A stretch of DNA of 64,000 nt from Anthracocystis setariae. Lineage: Eukaryota; Basidiomycota; Ustilaginomycetes; Ustilaginales; Ustilaginaceae. A model generated the notes under the pieces. The model was not told the origin of the DNA. It saw only the letters and a list, made by a program, of their open reading frames with translations, and did not search any database. Shown piece by piece: positions 10,286 through 19,987 of this stretch; positions within the stretch are counted from its first letter, which is position 1, and the number at the start of each line of letters is the position of its first letter. Location of the stretch: assembly GCA_928724745.1 (NCBI GenBank), contig CAKMXJ010000003.1, positions 868,001 to 932,000 on the forward strand, in the 5' to 3' direction. The translations under genes and the position numbers were made by a program.

Positions 10286-11557
10286 ATGTCAGATCCATCG
10301 CAAACGCCAGATCAAGCAAGCCACTCTGCTTCTTCGCTCCTGCCCTCTTGGCCGCAACCACCTCGACCATCTTACGCTTTAGCACCTATCCCAAGTCTAA
10401 GCTCTCGCGTCGCCACTTCCCGGCCCACTCTCAGCTCTTCGCGCACGTCAGCTCTCGAAAGATCGGCACCGTATCCGTCAATCAGACATCGTAGCAACGA
10501 AATGCTCCAAGTTCATCCGCCACAAGTTCCATCCACGATGCATGAGACGGAGCTGAATCGAACTCGGCAGGCTTTGCAGTCGCATCTCGCTCCGCGACAC
10601 CCGACTTCTTCTCACACTACCACAGCTCCGCCACGCAGCATCTCAGATGACCCTCACGCCCATCGTTCCAACTCTTCTTCGACCCAGGAGCCGGCAAGCA
10701 GCAAAGAGACCCAGCACAAGGTGTACTTGCTCAACTGCAAGCACTGTGGCAACTTCTTGAGCGACCGCGGAATGAAAGCGGTGCTTTTGCTCAAACCCAA
10801 CATTACGCTCTACAGCACCGACATTGTGCCGTCGACGTGTGGTCCCTTGTTTGCAGGCTCCTCTTTCTATGGAGGGATGGACTCGAATGAAACGCCGGTG
10901 GAGCGCACGTGTGAGTGCCTCACTCAATCCCTTGGATGTTATGGATGCGGTGCACAGGTGGGCTACAACATCATCTCGCCCTGTGCACGCTGCACCAGCA
11001 GTGTCATCAAGCATTCGAGAAGCTCTAACGGCCACCGAACCGTGCTCCACTGCTCCGAGATCGCGGTTCGCGAACGTCGGTATATTCCTGGTGAGCCTGG
11101 AGTTCGTGTACAGGCTGCTCCACAGGCTCCGCATGTCTATGCCTGTAGCCGGAGACAGGCGTACGCCGGGGGTTTGCAGGACGTTGTTCGCGAAAACGCT
11201 TCGCAGATTGACCTTTTCCGCCACGGCAATTCTTCACGCAGGGATATGCACCGTCTGCAGGGGACCAGTGGGCATGATTATGACGATTTAGAGGCCGAGA
11301 AGGCGGAACTGAACGGTACACAACACCATCAACAGACGCAGACGCACGTGCAGCGAGAATATCGGCCCTCAAATCAGCCGCCCTGGCACGTCGCCTCCAG
11401 CGCCTCGGGCAGTCCCAGGTCATCCCATGCTGCCAAGACGGGCCGCTTGCTTCAGCGAGGAGATACTTTGTACTGGAGTGACTTGACGGCTGGTGGAGAA
11501 CGAGCTCAGCCATTCGATCCAGACCCGATCCTCGAGAGGCCCATGGTGGGAAGGTAA
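10286..11557 (+). CDS. FAM72-family protein with long disordered N-terminus
   Basis: The conserved region (about residues 146-275 of 423) matches the FAM72 family. It reads VYLLNCKHCGNFLSDRGMKA, then a cysteine-rich segment with paired cysteines (C-E-C, C-Y-G-C, C-A-R-C), a G-Y-N-I-I-S-P-C motif, and an N-G-H-R-T-V-L-H stretch. Animal FAM72 proteins are about 150 residues and consist almost only of this domain; here it is embedded between a 145-residue Ser/Pro-rich leader and a polar tail. The cysteine pairs suggest zinc binding. Animal FAM72A is reported to bind uracil-DNA glycosylase UNG2; whether the fungal protein does is unknown. The ATG at 10286 is the first in the open frame. The frame runs upstream without ATG to 10175, so an upstream exon is possible. 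Confidence 0.8.
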   Translation: MSDPSQTPDQASHSASSLLPSWPQPPRPSYALAPIPSLSSRVATSRPTLSSSRTSALERSAPYPSIRHRSNEMLQVHPPQVPSTMHETELNRTRQALQSHLAPRHPTSSHTTTAPPRSISDDPHAHRSNSSSTQEPASSKETQHKVYLLNCKHCGNFLSDRGMKAVLLLKPNITLYSTDIVPSTCGPLFAGSSFYGGMDSNETPVERTCECLTQSLGCYGCGAQVGYNIISPCARCTSSVIKHSRSSNGHRTVLHCSEIAVRERRYIPGEPGVRVQAAPQAPHVYACSRRQAYAGGLQDVVRENASQIDLFRHGNSSRRDMHRLQGTSGHDYDDLEAEKAELNGTQHHQQTQTHVQREYRPSNQPPWHVASSASGSPRSSHAAKTGRLLQRGDTLYWSDLTAGGERAQPFDPDPILERPMVGR

Positions 11558-12358
11558 TGGGCTCCAACCACTCTATGTTTGGGCGCATGACGCTGAGCTA
11601 GCCTGGCTTCGCTTTGCACACACAGCTGCTGATGCGTCCATCTGACCCACCAAGCCAACAAGAACAACGAATTTACAGCGACCTCTGCATTTCCGCAGAC
11701 CCTTGCTACGATCCTTCTTGACGATAAAGCCTTCTCGATACTGCATAGTTACGTCTAATCATCTTCTTTTTCATTGTCCAGAGCAAGCCGCACGTCTCGG
11801 CCTTGTTCCGACAGCCAGATGGCTAATAATGGCGCTAAGAAGTTGGTCCAGCAGAAACCGTTGCGCTGGCCCACCTTTTGTTTGCACTCCCTATTTGCTT
11901 CACATATGTTTACTCCGCAACCGTTACTCGCATAATATGCTCTTGCTAATCTACATGTCACTTTGTTGTTATGCCTGTACAACAGCGTGCTACACCATGA
12001 TAGGACGAGTCTTTTGTCCGAGATCCCGAGATCTCCTTGCGATACTGCAGCCTCGTTGCAGAGAAGACCCTGCATCAGCCTGCATGCCTATATAGCGTGT
12101 TGCAGTCGGGCCCAACCCAAATCGGAATCACACGTTTTTTTTTGGGTGGCGTGACAAGTGTTGGACTTCACGCAGCCAAAATCGGTTGATCCGCTCGACG
12201 CGCTATCCCTCCCACCATGCTACCTCTTCATACTCTCTTCACATCCATACACCATTAGCATATAGTCACTCTCTTACTTTTTGCCGTCATCGGTCAGTCA
12301 TCGCACGTCTCTTACCTTTGCCGTACAGGCCCGAGACGCTGGCAGCAAGTCGTCCAAC
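11558..12358. other. FAM72-like / BTB intergenic region
   Basis: About 800 bp holding one 3' UTR and the promoter of the BTB gene. It ends in a CT-rich leader common in fungal promoters. No separate gene seen. Confidence 0.5.
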
Positions 12359-15300
12359 ATGCAGCACCACATTTATGAGCTAGGTCTGCTCGGTGGGCGA
12401 TGCTCTGACATTCGCATACGTGCTTTCGGTCGCATTTATCACCTCCATCGACTCATACTCATCCAATCCGGTTTCTTCCGTGCTATGCTATGCGGTGGAT
12501 TTGCCGAGGACATTGCTGCTGCTTCTGCTGCCGCCGCACTCAGCAGGAACGACAGCTCCCGCGATGCAACTGCATCTGCTTCCTCTGCGAACGCATCCTC
12601 CTCCAACCAGAGGCTATCTGACGCTGACGTCGTCGACCTGTATTTCGACGATCCCAACATCAGCAGAGCAGCTTTTGAGTACTGCATCGCCCGTCTCTAC
12701 GGCAACGGTCCCAAACTTGTCCTGCCCTTTTGGTCCACTCCATCTTCTGCACATCCTTTCTCGCCTGCCTTCAACATGCGCTCGCCGCAAGCCTCCCAAG
12801 ACGAGTCTGCCGATCATCGGATTGACAAGCGCTCCCACCCTGCTACCCCGAGGTTTCTGCTTTCCCTTCTAGCGACATCTATTTATCTCAACATCCCAAG
12901 CGTCACCTCTCAGGCACTCACACTCGTGCTGTGCTCCATCACTCCCTACAATGTCGTACAGTACCTTCGTTTTGCCGTTGGTTATGGTATCGAAGGAACT
13001 GACCTGCACAGGTCTGCATCGGACGTCATGTTGCACGACCTCGACGAATGGGATTGGGAACTCGAGGGCCCCGCGCGGACCCTAGAAGAGATCGCTCGAC
13101 CGGACACCATCCAGGCCTCCGCACGACACTCTCAGCCCTCGCCACGCTTCCACAAACATGATACATCAAGCACTGACGACTTTGCTACCGACTTCTCGCG
13201 CAAGCTGCAAGTCACGTCTGCTTCAACCATGGCACGCCATGACTCGGCTACTTCATCGGAAGGATCTCCCTTAAGAAGCAAGCGAAGTCGTCCCGACAAA
13301 TCTCCGACTCCCTCATCGGGTGTCGGCGCAATATTTGACCATGACAAGCCTACCCTCAGAAAAACTGCAGGCTTCCATGACACAGACGATTCCAGTTCCG
13401 TGATGCATACCACGCGTAACGTCTCTCCAGAGTATCACTACGGCACGATTGCGGACAAGATCGGAGAAGCCTGCGCCTGCTGGTTCGCTCGCTGGGGTTA
13501 CGACATCTACGAGCTCGAGCTCGCCATGGAGCGCGAACGCATCATCGAGATCGAAACTTGGATCAAGATGTGTAGGGAAGATCACGATATTGCGCGCCTT
13601 GCATTGCTGCGCAAGCGTCTCCATACGGGCGACGTTGACCTCTTGCATACATCTATGCTCCCGCGAGGTCGCATGCCTGACCCCTCCGAGCGCATGCCTT
13701 CGCCACGATTGCGCGTCTGGTCGTATCCCTCCATGCCCAGCTCCTGGGTTCGAGCCATCATTTCATCAGACAGCTTCTTCATTCCTTCAGAATTCCACCG
13801 ATACGAATTCGCAAAGAAGGTGGTTGAACTCCGACGTAAGCAAAAAGCGCTCATCAACGTCTTGGATCGACTTATTGAAGACTGGATGCGCGAAGATCAT
13901 GCCAAGAACGAGGCGAAAGAATGTGAAGCACAGGACTCTGTCCGAAACATGGGAGGCGATTTTCAACCTTGCGGCTCCAGCTCAAAATCTTCTGATGCTG
14001 GAGATGGATTCGGCTTCAAGGCTTTTCGCAGGCCTTCTTCCATCGGCACCGAGGACGACTTTGACCCGGCCAGTACACCTGTACAAGAAGCTTGGGATGA
14101 TGGAGTGGATTCCGCGACGTTCTCGGCATCGATTGACCAGGACGAGATCGAATATCACGAGCTCTTCTCTTCAGGCATCTACTATTCACACATGCCATTC
14201 AACCTGCTCAGAGATATCGAAGCAGATATATCACCCGTCACCGGCCGACCCTATGCGCCCACAGATATTCTGCAGACGGCTTTGTGGAACGACAATGAGC
14301 TAAGATCACGCATTCTCGAAAATGCTTACTACGTCCGATCAAACGCAACACAAGACGCTACCGTAGGGGCCGAGGTAACGGATGCACCTGATACATCCAA
14401 CCAAGAGGTTGAGGAAGATCTTGGAGAACTCGGAATCTCCGTCACGACCACCTCATTCAGGAACACTTTTGAAAAGTACGCAGAACAACCCCAGTCCCCA
14501 CTTCGCTGGCGTCACAGTCGATCCGATGTCCATGCCGACCGGAGTCTTGAGTCAGGCTTGGGTCTTGGCGGTCTTCCACCTAGCTCATCGTTGTTCGGTC
14601 CACGTGGTGGAGGCGGTCCATCAGCGCTGCCTGGCAGAAGGTTCTTCCTTGTTCCATCGGAAGACACAGTTCGCTTTGGCGATGGCCTCATGTCCGTTCT
14701 CGGAGTGTCTTCCAACGTGTCCCAAAATTCGGCACGACTATCCGACGACGAGCGCAACAGCGCCACTGCTTTATCTGGCGATGACCACCTTGGACCCTCA
14801 GGTACAGCCGCAGATCAGATCCCGCATACATTGCCCATCTCTACGATTGTACAGCACGAACCTTCGAGCTCTTCGCACCCACGTCGCGATCGATCGCACT
14901 TTTACGGCCTTGCCAACCACGTTGTGCATGGTCACGAACTTGGAGAATTCGCCTCCCGATTCTGTTCCCCGAAAACGGAACGAACGAGGGCCTCAGCAGC
15001 GCGCTACTTTGGCGACAGTGATGTTCGGAGGTCCAGTGTCGGAGACTCGAACTCCCAATCGCATGTCGCGAATGAAGATGCGGATGATACTGACTCGGTG
15101 GAGTCTGCTGGCGTGTCGCCGGAGAGATGGACTGGCTACGAGCCAATGAGAGTCGGTGTTGAGTTTTTTGGCATCGAGAAGCTACTGGAAAAGCAACGAC
15201 TCTACTCTCCGTCGTTCTTCTATGCTGGCAGCATGTGGAATCTCTACATCCAGGTGGTCAAGAAGGCTAAGGGCATTCAGCTTGGCGTGTATCTTCACAG

Positions 15301-16096
15301 GCAAAGCTTGATGGAGAAGCTTCCACCGCCTTCGGCGCCGACGCCGGGAGAAGCCGAACTGGTTCCAGGACTAACGTCCGAGACGCCTTGGCCTACATTC
15401 GGGCCACCACCCTCCAGGGACAGAGGGACCACCGGGTCTTCGACACCTCGAGGCAGTCAGGAGCATCAGCAGCAACGAACGCATGCGTCCCGAAATACTG
15501 GAGGCGCTCATCGAAGCGTTGCACGCAACTCGGTCAATATCGGCGCCGGTACCGATGACAATGTGCTTGAAGAGGGCAGTAGCAGCTTCTTTGACACGAG
15601 CTTTACGTCACCGATTCGAGCTGGAGGGCACGGTGGCTCTATGAATGTCGATGTGGGGAGCACAATCACGCTGCCTACTGGTAGGAGCATGACGCGACGG
15701 CATACGGGCAGCGTTCCCGATGCCGATGTGGATCCAGACCAGCCCGAGCTCGCCACGGCAGGTTCCGAGTCTTCGGCACCTAAACCAGTGCAGTCGATCG
15801 TACCGCTGTATCCAAACGGCCCATCGGTCCATCAGACTTATCCGACTCCGACAGTGCCCTATCAAGACCCGAGGAAGGAGCTGCGCGCCTATTTTAGCAT
15901 CCACTGCCCCAGCCCGCTCGGCACCGCCCTTACCAAATTCAGCAGCGGTCCCGACAAATTCACCATCAGCCAGAGTTGGGGCTGGAAATCAAGCAGCCTG
16001 CTAGGGACGGTGCATCTCGATCACGGTCATCTCGAAAGTGGAAAGCAAGCGTTGTGGTACAGGTTCCGCTGCGTTTGTACCATCGGGTTGGTTTAA
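12359..16096 (+). CDS. large BTB/POZ-domain protein
   Basis: 1,245 residues from the first ATG of the frame. The N-terminus (about 1-120) is BTB-like: G-G-R-C-S-D-I-R-I-R, then YHLHRLILIQSGFFRAML, a low-complexity Ala/Ser insertion, then a second half containing D-V-V-D-L-Y-F-D-D and A-F-E-Y-C-I-A-R-L-Y-G. A helical region and a long Ser-rich middle follow. A conserved-looking C-terminal block includes FFGIEKLLEKQRLYSPSFFY and a G-S-M-W-N-L-Y-I-Q motif, and a final segment reads F-T-I-S-Q-S-W-G-W-K-S-S-S. BTB proteins often dimerise or recruit substrates to Cul3 ligases; that role is inference here. It ends 113 bp from the stop of the convergent OSBP gene. Confidence 0.8.
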   Translation: MQHHIYELGLLGGRCSDIRIRAFGRIYHLHRLILIQSGFFRAMLCGGFAEDIAAASAAAALSRNDSSRDATASASSANASSSNQRLSDADVVDLYFDDPNISRAAFEYCIARLYGNGPKLVLPFWSTPSSAHPFSPAFNMRSPQASQDESADHRIDKRSHPATPRFLLSLLATSIYLNIPSVTSQALTLVLCSITPYNVVQYLRFAVGYGIEGTDLHRSASDVMLHDLDEWDWELEGPARTLEEIARPDTIQASARHSQPSPRFHKHDTSSTDDFATDFSRKLQVTSASTMARHDSATSSEGSPLRSKRSRPDKSPTPSSGVGAIFDHDKPTLRKTAGFHDTDDSSSVMHTTRNVSPEYHYGTIADKIGEACACWFARWGYDIYELELAMERERIIEIETWIKMCREDHDIARLALLRKRLHTGDVDLLHTSMLPRGRMPDPSERMPSPRLRVWSYPSMPSSWVRAIISSDSFFIPSEFHRYEFAKKVVELRRKQKALINVLDRLIEDWMREDHAKNEAKECEAQDSVRNMGGDFQPCGSSSKSSDAGDGFGFKAFRRPSSIGTEDDFDPASTPVQEAWDDGVDSATFSASIDQDEIEYHELFSSGIYYSHMPFNLLRDIEADISPVTGRPYAPTDILQTALWNDNELRSRILENAYYVRSNATQDATVGAEVTDAPDTSNQEVEEDLGELGISVTTTSFRNTFEKYAEQPQSPLRWRHSRSDVHADRSLESGLGLGGLPPSSSLFGPRGGGGPSALPGRRFFLVPSEDTVRFGDGLMSVLGVSSNVSQNSARLSDDERNSATALSGDDHLGPSGTAADQIPHTLPISTIVQHEPSSSSHPRRDRSHFYGLANHVVHGHELGEFASRFCSPKTERTRASAARYFGDSDVRRSSVGDSNSQSHVANEDADDTDSVESAGVSPERWTGYEPMRVGVEFFGIEKLLEKQRLYSPSFFYAGSMWNLYIQVVKKAKGIQLGVYLHRQSLMEKLPPPSAPTPGEAELVPGLTSETPWPTFGPPPSRDRGTTGSSTPRGSQEHQQQRTHASRNTGGAHRSVARNSVNIGAGTDDNVLEEGSSSFFDTSFTSPIRAGGHGGSMNVDVGSTITLPTGRSMTRRHTGSVPDADVDPDQPELATAGSESSAPKPVQSIVPLYPNGPSVHQTYPTPTVPYQDPRKELRAYFSIHCPSPLGTALTKFSSGPDKFTISQSWGWKSSSLLGTVHLDHGHLESGKQALWYRFRCVCTIGLV

Positions 16097-16209
16097 AGGC
16101 ATATTGGAAGAGGTGGCGGCGGGGGGGGGAGAGACAAGTGGATTTCACGAAAAGAGAAGATACGGAGCATGACACAGCTTGTTATTTAGGGTCAGTGGGG
16201 GAAGAAAAA

Positions 16210-18372
16210 TTAGACGTCGAAAGGGTTGAGGACGTTGGCGTCGTTCCAAGTCTTGTCGGTTCCTTGATCGGAAGCTTTCTTGCGCAATTTAAAGTAGTCG
16301 TCCGAGCCGCTGCCTTGGGGTGGGCCGTAGAGCCAGTCTGGAGCTTCGTCGGATTTGTGGAACCATTTGGGCGTGTGCGATTTGCCGTCGGCTTCGTTTT
16401 TCTTGCGACGTTCGCGTTGCGCCTGTTCGAGTTTCTGTTTGAGCTGTTCGGCTTTGTCTACGTCGCCTTCTTCAAAGGCGCGTTGGTCTGGACGCAGCCG
16501 TGAGTCGGTGGGCGGCAAAACGTCTTTGCAGTCTTCCGAGAGTTCGTTGAGCGACATGGCGAAGTAGGTGAAGCCGTAGTAATCTTGGGCGTGAGGGGGC
16601 AATTCGTTGGCCTCCCAGAGCAGTTGGAAGTTCTCCTTATCCTTCTGACGTGCGACGTTGTCCGACCATTTCCCCTTGATGTTGGTCACCACCGAATCGT
16701 TGGCATCATACACTTTACCCTCGATGCTGTTCCTTGAGCTTGCGCCACCCCACATCGTGCCCTCCTTGAACTCGATCACCACCCTCTGGCCTGTGCCTTC
16801 GTTGATGACGGTCAGCTCGCCAACGTGCTCGAGATACTTGTTGCCCGCGAGGAGGTTGCGCATAAACGAACTGGGTTTGTGGATCGAGAAGACATCTCCG
16901 TCCCCGAATTCGAGTCGAATGCTACCCTCAGGAATGAGTTCGAGCGACTTGCCCCAGAACTTGTTCTTCACCGCCGACCAACCTTGCGCTTTCCAGCCTT
17001 TGCCTTCGGCGTAAAACGCCACGACGGGTGGTTGATGGACCACCTTCTCGGCAAGGAACTTCCAGTGCTTGTCTTCGCGCACGCATTCAAACGTTTCGCC
17101 GAGCAGCGGGTTGAACGGTTTACGACTCGCACGCAGCTTTGTGCTGGCATAACCTGACACGGCAAACGCGCCGACTAGACAGATACGGTCAACCCAATCT
17201 TCGGACTTTCCAGCGCGTTCCAAGAGGTCGGCGGCGTACTCGTACTCCTCCGCCGCGGCCTGCAACAGCGAGAGTGGGCAATTGAACGAGACAGGGAAAG
17301 AAATGGTGGACAGATCCTTGCCAACATTCTTCTTCAGCATGCTGAAGAGCGAAACCTCATCTCCAGACACCTTGGCGGGCAGCTTCTTGCGGTACTGAAC
17401 CACCTTGCCTCCACCACCATTGCCTGAACCCCCATCTGAAAGTGTGCGCGTGTCGTCGGTGTCGTCTTGCGAATCTTCGGCTTCAGAGTCGGTTCCCTCT
17501 GCATCGCTGCTCTCGGAGCGCGAAGCGTTGCCCTCTTCGTACCCTTTTTGATCATCGTCCATGAGGAACTCCTCTCCATGACTGTGGGCATCGTAGAAGA
17601 TGGCCGACTCGTTACCGAGCGACGAGATGGACAGTCGGCTGCTACCGATGCGGCTCGACCCATCAAGTCCCGAAGTCACGGACATGGATCGCATACTACC
17701 GACGTTCTGGTCTACACGTGGAATCTTGGACTCAATAGCCACCTTGAGCTGTTCGAATTCAGCTACCAATTGCTCTGCAGAGACATGGAATGCAGCGACA
17801 TCCTCTGAGTCGTTCGATTTGGCACCGATGGCTCCCATGACACTGTCAGCGACAGACTTGGTGGTGGCCTGATTCTTGATCGAAGCGGAGCGTGAAGCGA
17901 GATCCTTGACCAGAGCTGCGGTCTGGTCGAGGTGAGTAAAGACGTGGCTGAGGTCAACGGGCTGGAGATCGGTGCCGTTCGAGACGTAGAGCCTCTGCAA
18001 ACTGCCGGCCGGGCGCTCAGGGATGAATGAGCGTAGATGACTGCGCCAGGCTTCAAAATCTTGAGGCGAAAGTGCTTTGAGGTGGAAAACGCTGGCTCCC
18101 GAGTCGACATGGATGGTTCCATGACGCATGCTGCTAGTAACCGAAGCGTGCGGGATTTCGATAGCATCACGAGTAGGCTTTTCGGGGCTGATGGAGTAGG
18201 TGAGAATGCCTTGACTGGTGAGAACAAGAAAACGCTTGGCGTAACCTTGCATTTTCTTTCGCTTCTTCTTGAGGATCCATCCTGAAAAGACGACGTCGAG
18301 CTCCTCAATGAGCTTGTTGTCTACTGGGAAGCCGCGCTGCGGGCGAGAGTTTTTGCGCTCGTTGCCGCCCAT
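16210..18372 (-). CDS. oxysterol-binding protein homologue (PH + ORD), Osh3-like
   Basis: 720 residues. A PH domain (about 27-118, starting F-S-G-W-I-L-K-K-K and ending with W-R-S-H-L) is followed by a helical linker, a possible FFAT-type ER-targeting motif (I-F-Y-D-A-H-S, 258-264), an acidic stretch, and an OSBP-related lipid-transfer domain from about 335. NPLLGETFE (421-429) is the family fingerprint. The signature EQVSHHPP appears here as EKVVHQPP (442-449), so the second histidine of the phosphoinositide-contacting pair is Gln. Family role: exchange of sterol or phospholipid against PI4P at membrane contact sites. ATG at 18372; no introns. It lies convergent with the BTB gene. Osh3-like is suggested by the PH-plus-ORD layout without ankyrin repeats. 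Confidence 0.93.
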   Translation of the reverse strand: MGGNERKNSRPQRGFPVDNKLIEELDVVFSGWILKKKRKKMQGYAKRFLVLTSQGILTYSISPEKPTRDAIEIPHASVTSSMRHGTIHVDSGASVFHLKALSPQDFEAWRSHLRSFIPERPAGSLQRLYVSNGTDLQPVDLSHVFTHLDQTAALVKDLASRSASIKNQATTKSVADSVMGAIGAKSNDSEDVAAFHVSAEQLVAEFEQLKVAIESKIPRVDQNVGSMRSMSVTSGLDGSSRIGSSRLSISSLGNESAIFYDAHSHGEEFLMDDDQKGYEEGNASRSESSDAEGTDSEAEDSQDDTDDTRTLSDGGSGNGGGGKVVQYRKKLPAKVSGDEVSLFSMLKKNVGKDLSTISFPVSFNCPLSLLQAAAEEYEYAADLLERAGKSEDWVDRICLVGAFAVSGYASTKLRASRKPFNPLLGETFECVREDKHWKFLAEKVVHQPPVVAFYAEGKGWKAQGWSAVKNKFWGKSLELIPEGSIRLEFGDGDVFSIHKPSSFMRNLLAGNKYLEHVGELTVINEGTGQRVVIEFKEGTMWGGASSRNSIEGKVYDANDSVVTNIKGKWSDNVARQKDKENFQLLWEANELPPHAQDYYGFTYFAMSLNELSEDCKDVLPPTDSRLRPDQRAFEEGDVDKAEQLKQKLEQAQRERRKKNEADGKSHTPKWFHKSDEAPDWLYGPPQGSGSDDYFKLRKKASDQGTDKTWNDANVLNPFDV

Positions 18373-18880
18373 TGTTTGGAGCTATGCGTGTTGAGCGTTT
18401 TGAATCTAAGTGAAGCTGATCGAGACGATCGCAGCAGAACCAGCAGGGTATCGATCAGGTATGTATAGGCGGCGGTGAGGGCCAACAGTCAAGTAGGCAA
18501 CTGCAACGTAGAGATTGTAATGCCGGAAGTTTGTTGGAACTAGGGAGGTGGGTTGAGCAAAGAGGAGTATGGATGAAGTGTAGTAGCAAGTTGGATCGTA
18601 AGTCGAGAGTGGGTGAGTAATTGGGTGGGAGGAAGGCCGTGTGAAGCAAGCAAGTTGAAACAGGGCTTGTCCGTGGGTCAGCTGCAGGTCTCCGCATGCA
18701 ATCCCTGAATTTTCTCTCCGAGACTCATGTAGAGTCTCCCTATTTCACGGTTGTGCCATACTGTGCCGGTACCGTTTTTCGCTGGCCTGACCGCACAGAT
18801 TTTGGGCAGCTTGCGCGAAATTTCACGGGGTACCCAAGTGTGCGGAAATGAGGATCCGCAAGAATTGTGGAGACGCAGGC

Positions 18881-18904
18881 TGTTGCTGTTGCTGTTGCTG
18901 TTGA
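18881..18904. repeat. hexanucleotide (TGTTGC) microsatellite
   Basis: About four tandem units of TGTTGC, the last imperfect. Confidence 0.75.
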
Positions 18905-19686
18905 TGTGAAGGAGGGAGCGAACGAGTGAGCGAGTGAGCAATGCTGCAAGCGAGAGCATGTCACACTCATCTCGTCGTCTGCGGCTCCAGCACTTGAGCC
19001 AGGCAAGCCTCACGATGCGGTCAAGCCCGTCAGAGATGGTCGTTGTCACTTTCTTCTATGACGCTCAACGTGCTATCTGAGAGTAGTAGCAATCTTCTGC
19101 GATGCGAATCAGACTTGTAATTGTCGGTTGTGCCGAGAGAGGCGTGAGTATCATCGAACAAGCCACAGCCCCCTCTGTGAAGACCTTCGGTGAGACCCCG
19201 AAAGCGTGACTTTATGGTCGAGAAGTGATTGTTGCATTTCCCCACATTCGCTGGCTTGGCCTGGAGAGCCGGAGCTTACTCTTCCTTCGCTTCCTCCGCT
19301 CCACTTTGTATCGTTCCGTTCATTGACATCACCTTTACATTGCTGAAAAGCAGACTCATATCTAGCAGCTCGTTCCGCAGGGTACTGTGCAGCTTGTCAC
19401 GTCTGAAGCACCACACATGGTCTTGCGCTCGGGCCTGCTGCCCCCACCTCTCGAAAGCTGGACTTGAATGCATGCCGTGCGTCAGTCAACGTAGTGTACT
19501 GCACGTTTTTCCCCTTTCACGTTCAGAAAACCTCCATCAAGTGCGTCAGAACCACCTTCATGCACCCTTGGAGCGGAGATTCAGTTCAGAGCTAAGCAAA
19601 CTTACGCGACGCACTCACAAATTCGTACCTGTGACGAACAACTCGGTGGATCGTATGAAACAAGGCTTCCCGCCGCTTTCCAACCG

Positions 19687-19713
19687 AAAAAAAAAAAAAA
19701 AAAAAAAAAAAAA
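19687..19713. repeat. A27 homopolymer
   Basis: 27 consecutive A in non-coding DNA. It could be a poly(A) relic of a retroposed sequence, but no adjacent gene-like sequence was recognised. Confidence 0.75.
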
Positions 19714-19987
19714 CGAAAGCTTTCGCAGGTTACCACCAGCAGCTTGAGTCAAAGTGTCAGATCTTCGCCGCCTGTCGTCTTGATACGCGGGTTTGGTGAC
19801 TGACGGCTCCTCCCATCATCATATCCAATATGTCCACTTAGGCATTCCAATCTTTGCAGTCAATCCAAGCTGGCTGCGCTCTTTTCCAAATCATGGGTCA
19901 AGTAACCATACATATGATTGACGAGAGGAGAGAGGTGGTTGACTAGTGTTTCAGGTGATGAACACTACGAGGTCCTGTGCTCGACAA

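Larger units (their letters stand above)
18373..19987. other. intergenic region with simple repeats
   Basis: 1.6 kb without a convincing gene. It should contain the OSBP promoter (near 18373-18700) and the CoA-transferase 3' UTR. It includes a TGTTGC-type hexamer run (18881-18904) and an A27 tract (19687-19713). Confidence 0.5.

Noticed and set aside
13449..14303. 284-codon ORF in another frame of the BTB gene
   Set aside because: Shadow ORF; the BTB frame is longer and has domain signatures.
19687..19713. A27 as the tail of a retroposed gene or LINE
   Set aside because: No gene-like sequence or target duplication was found next to it.
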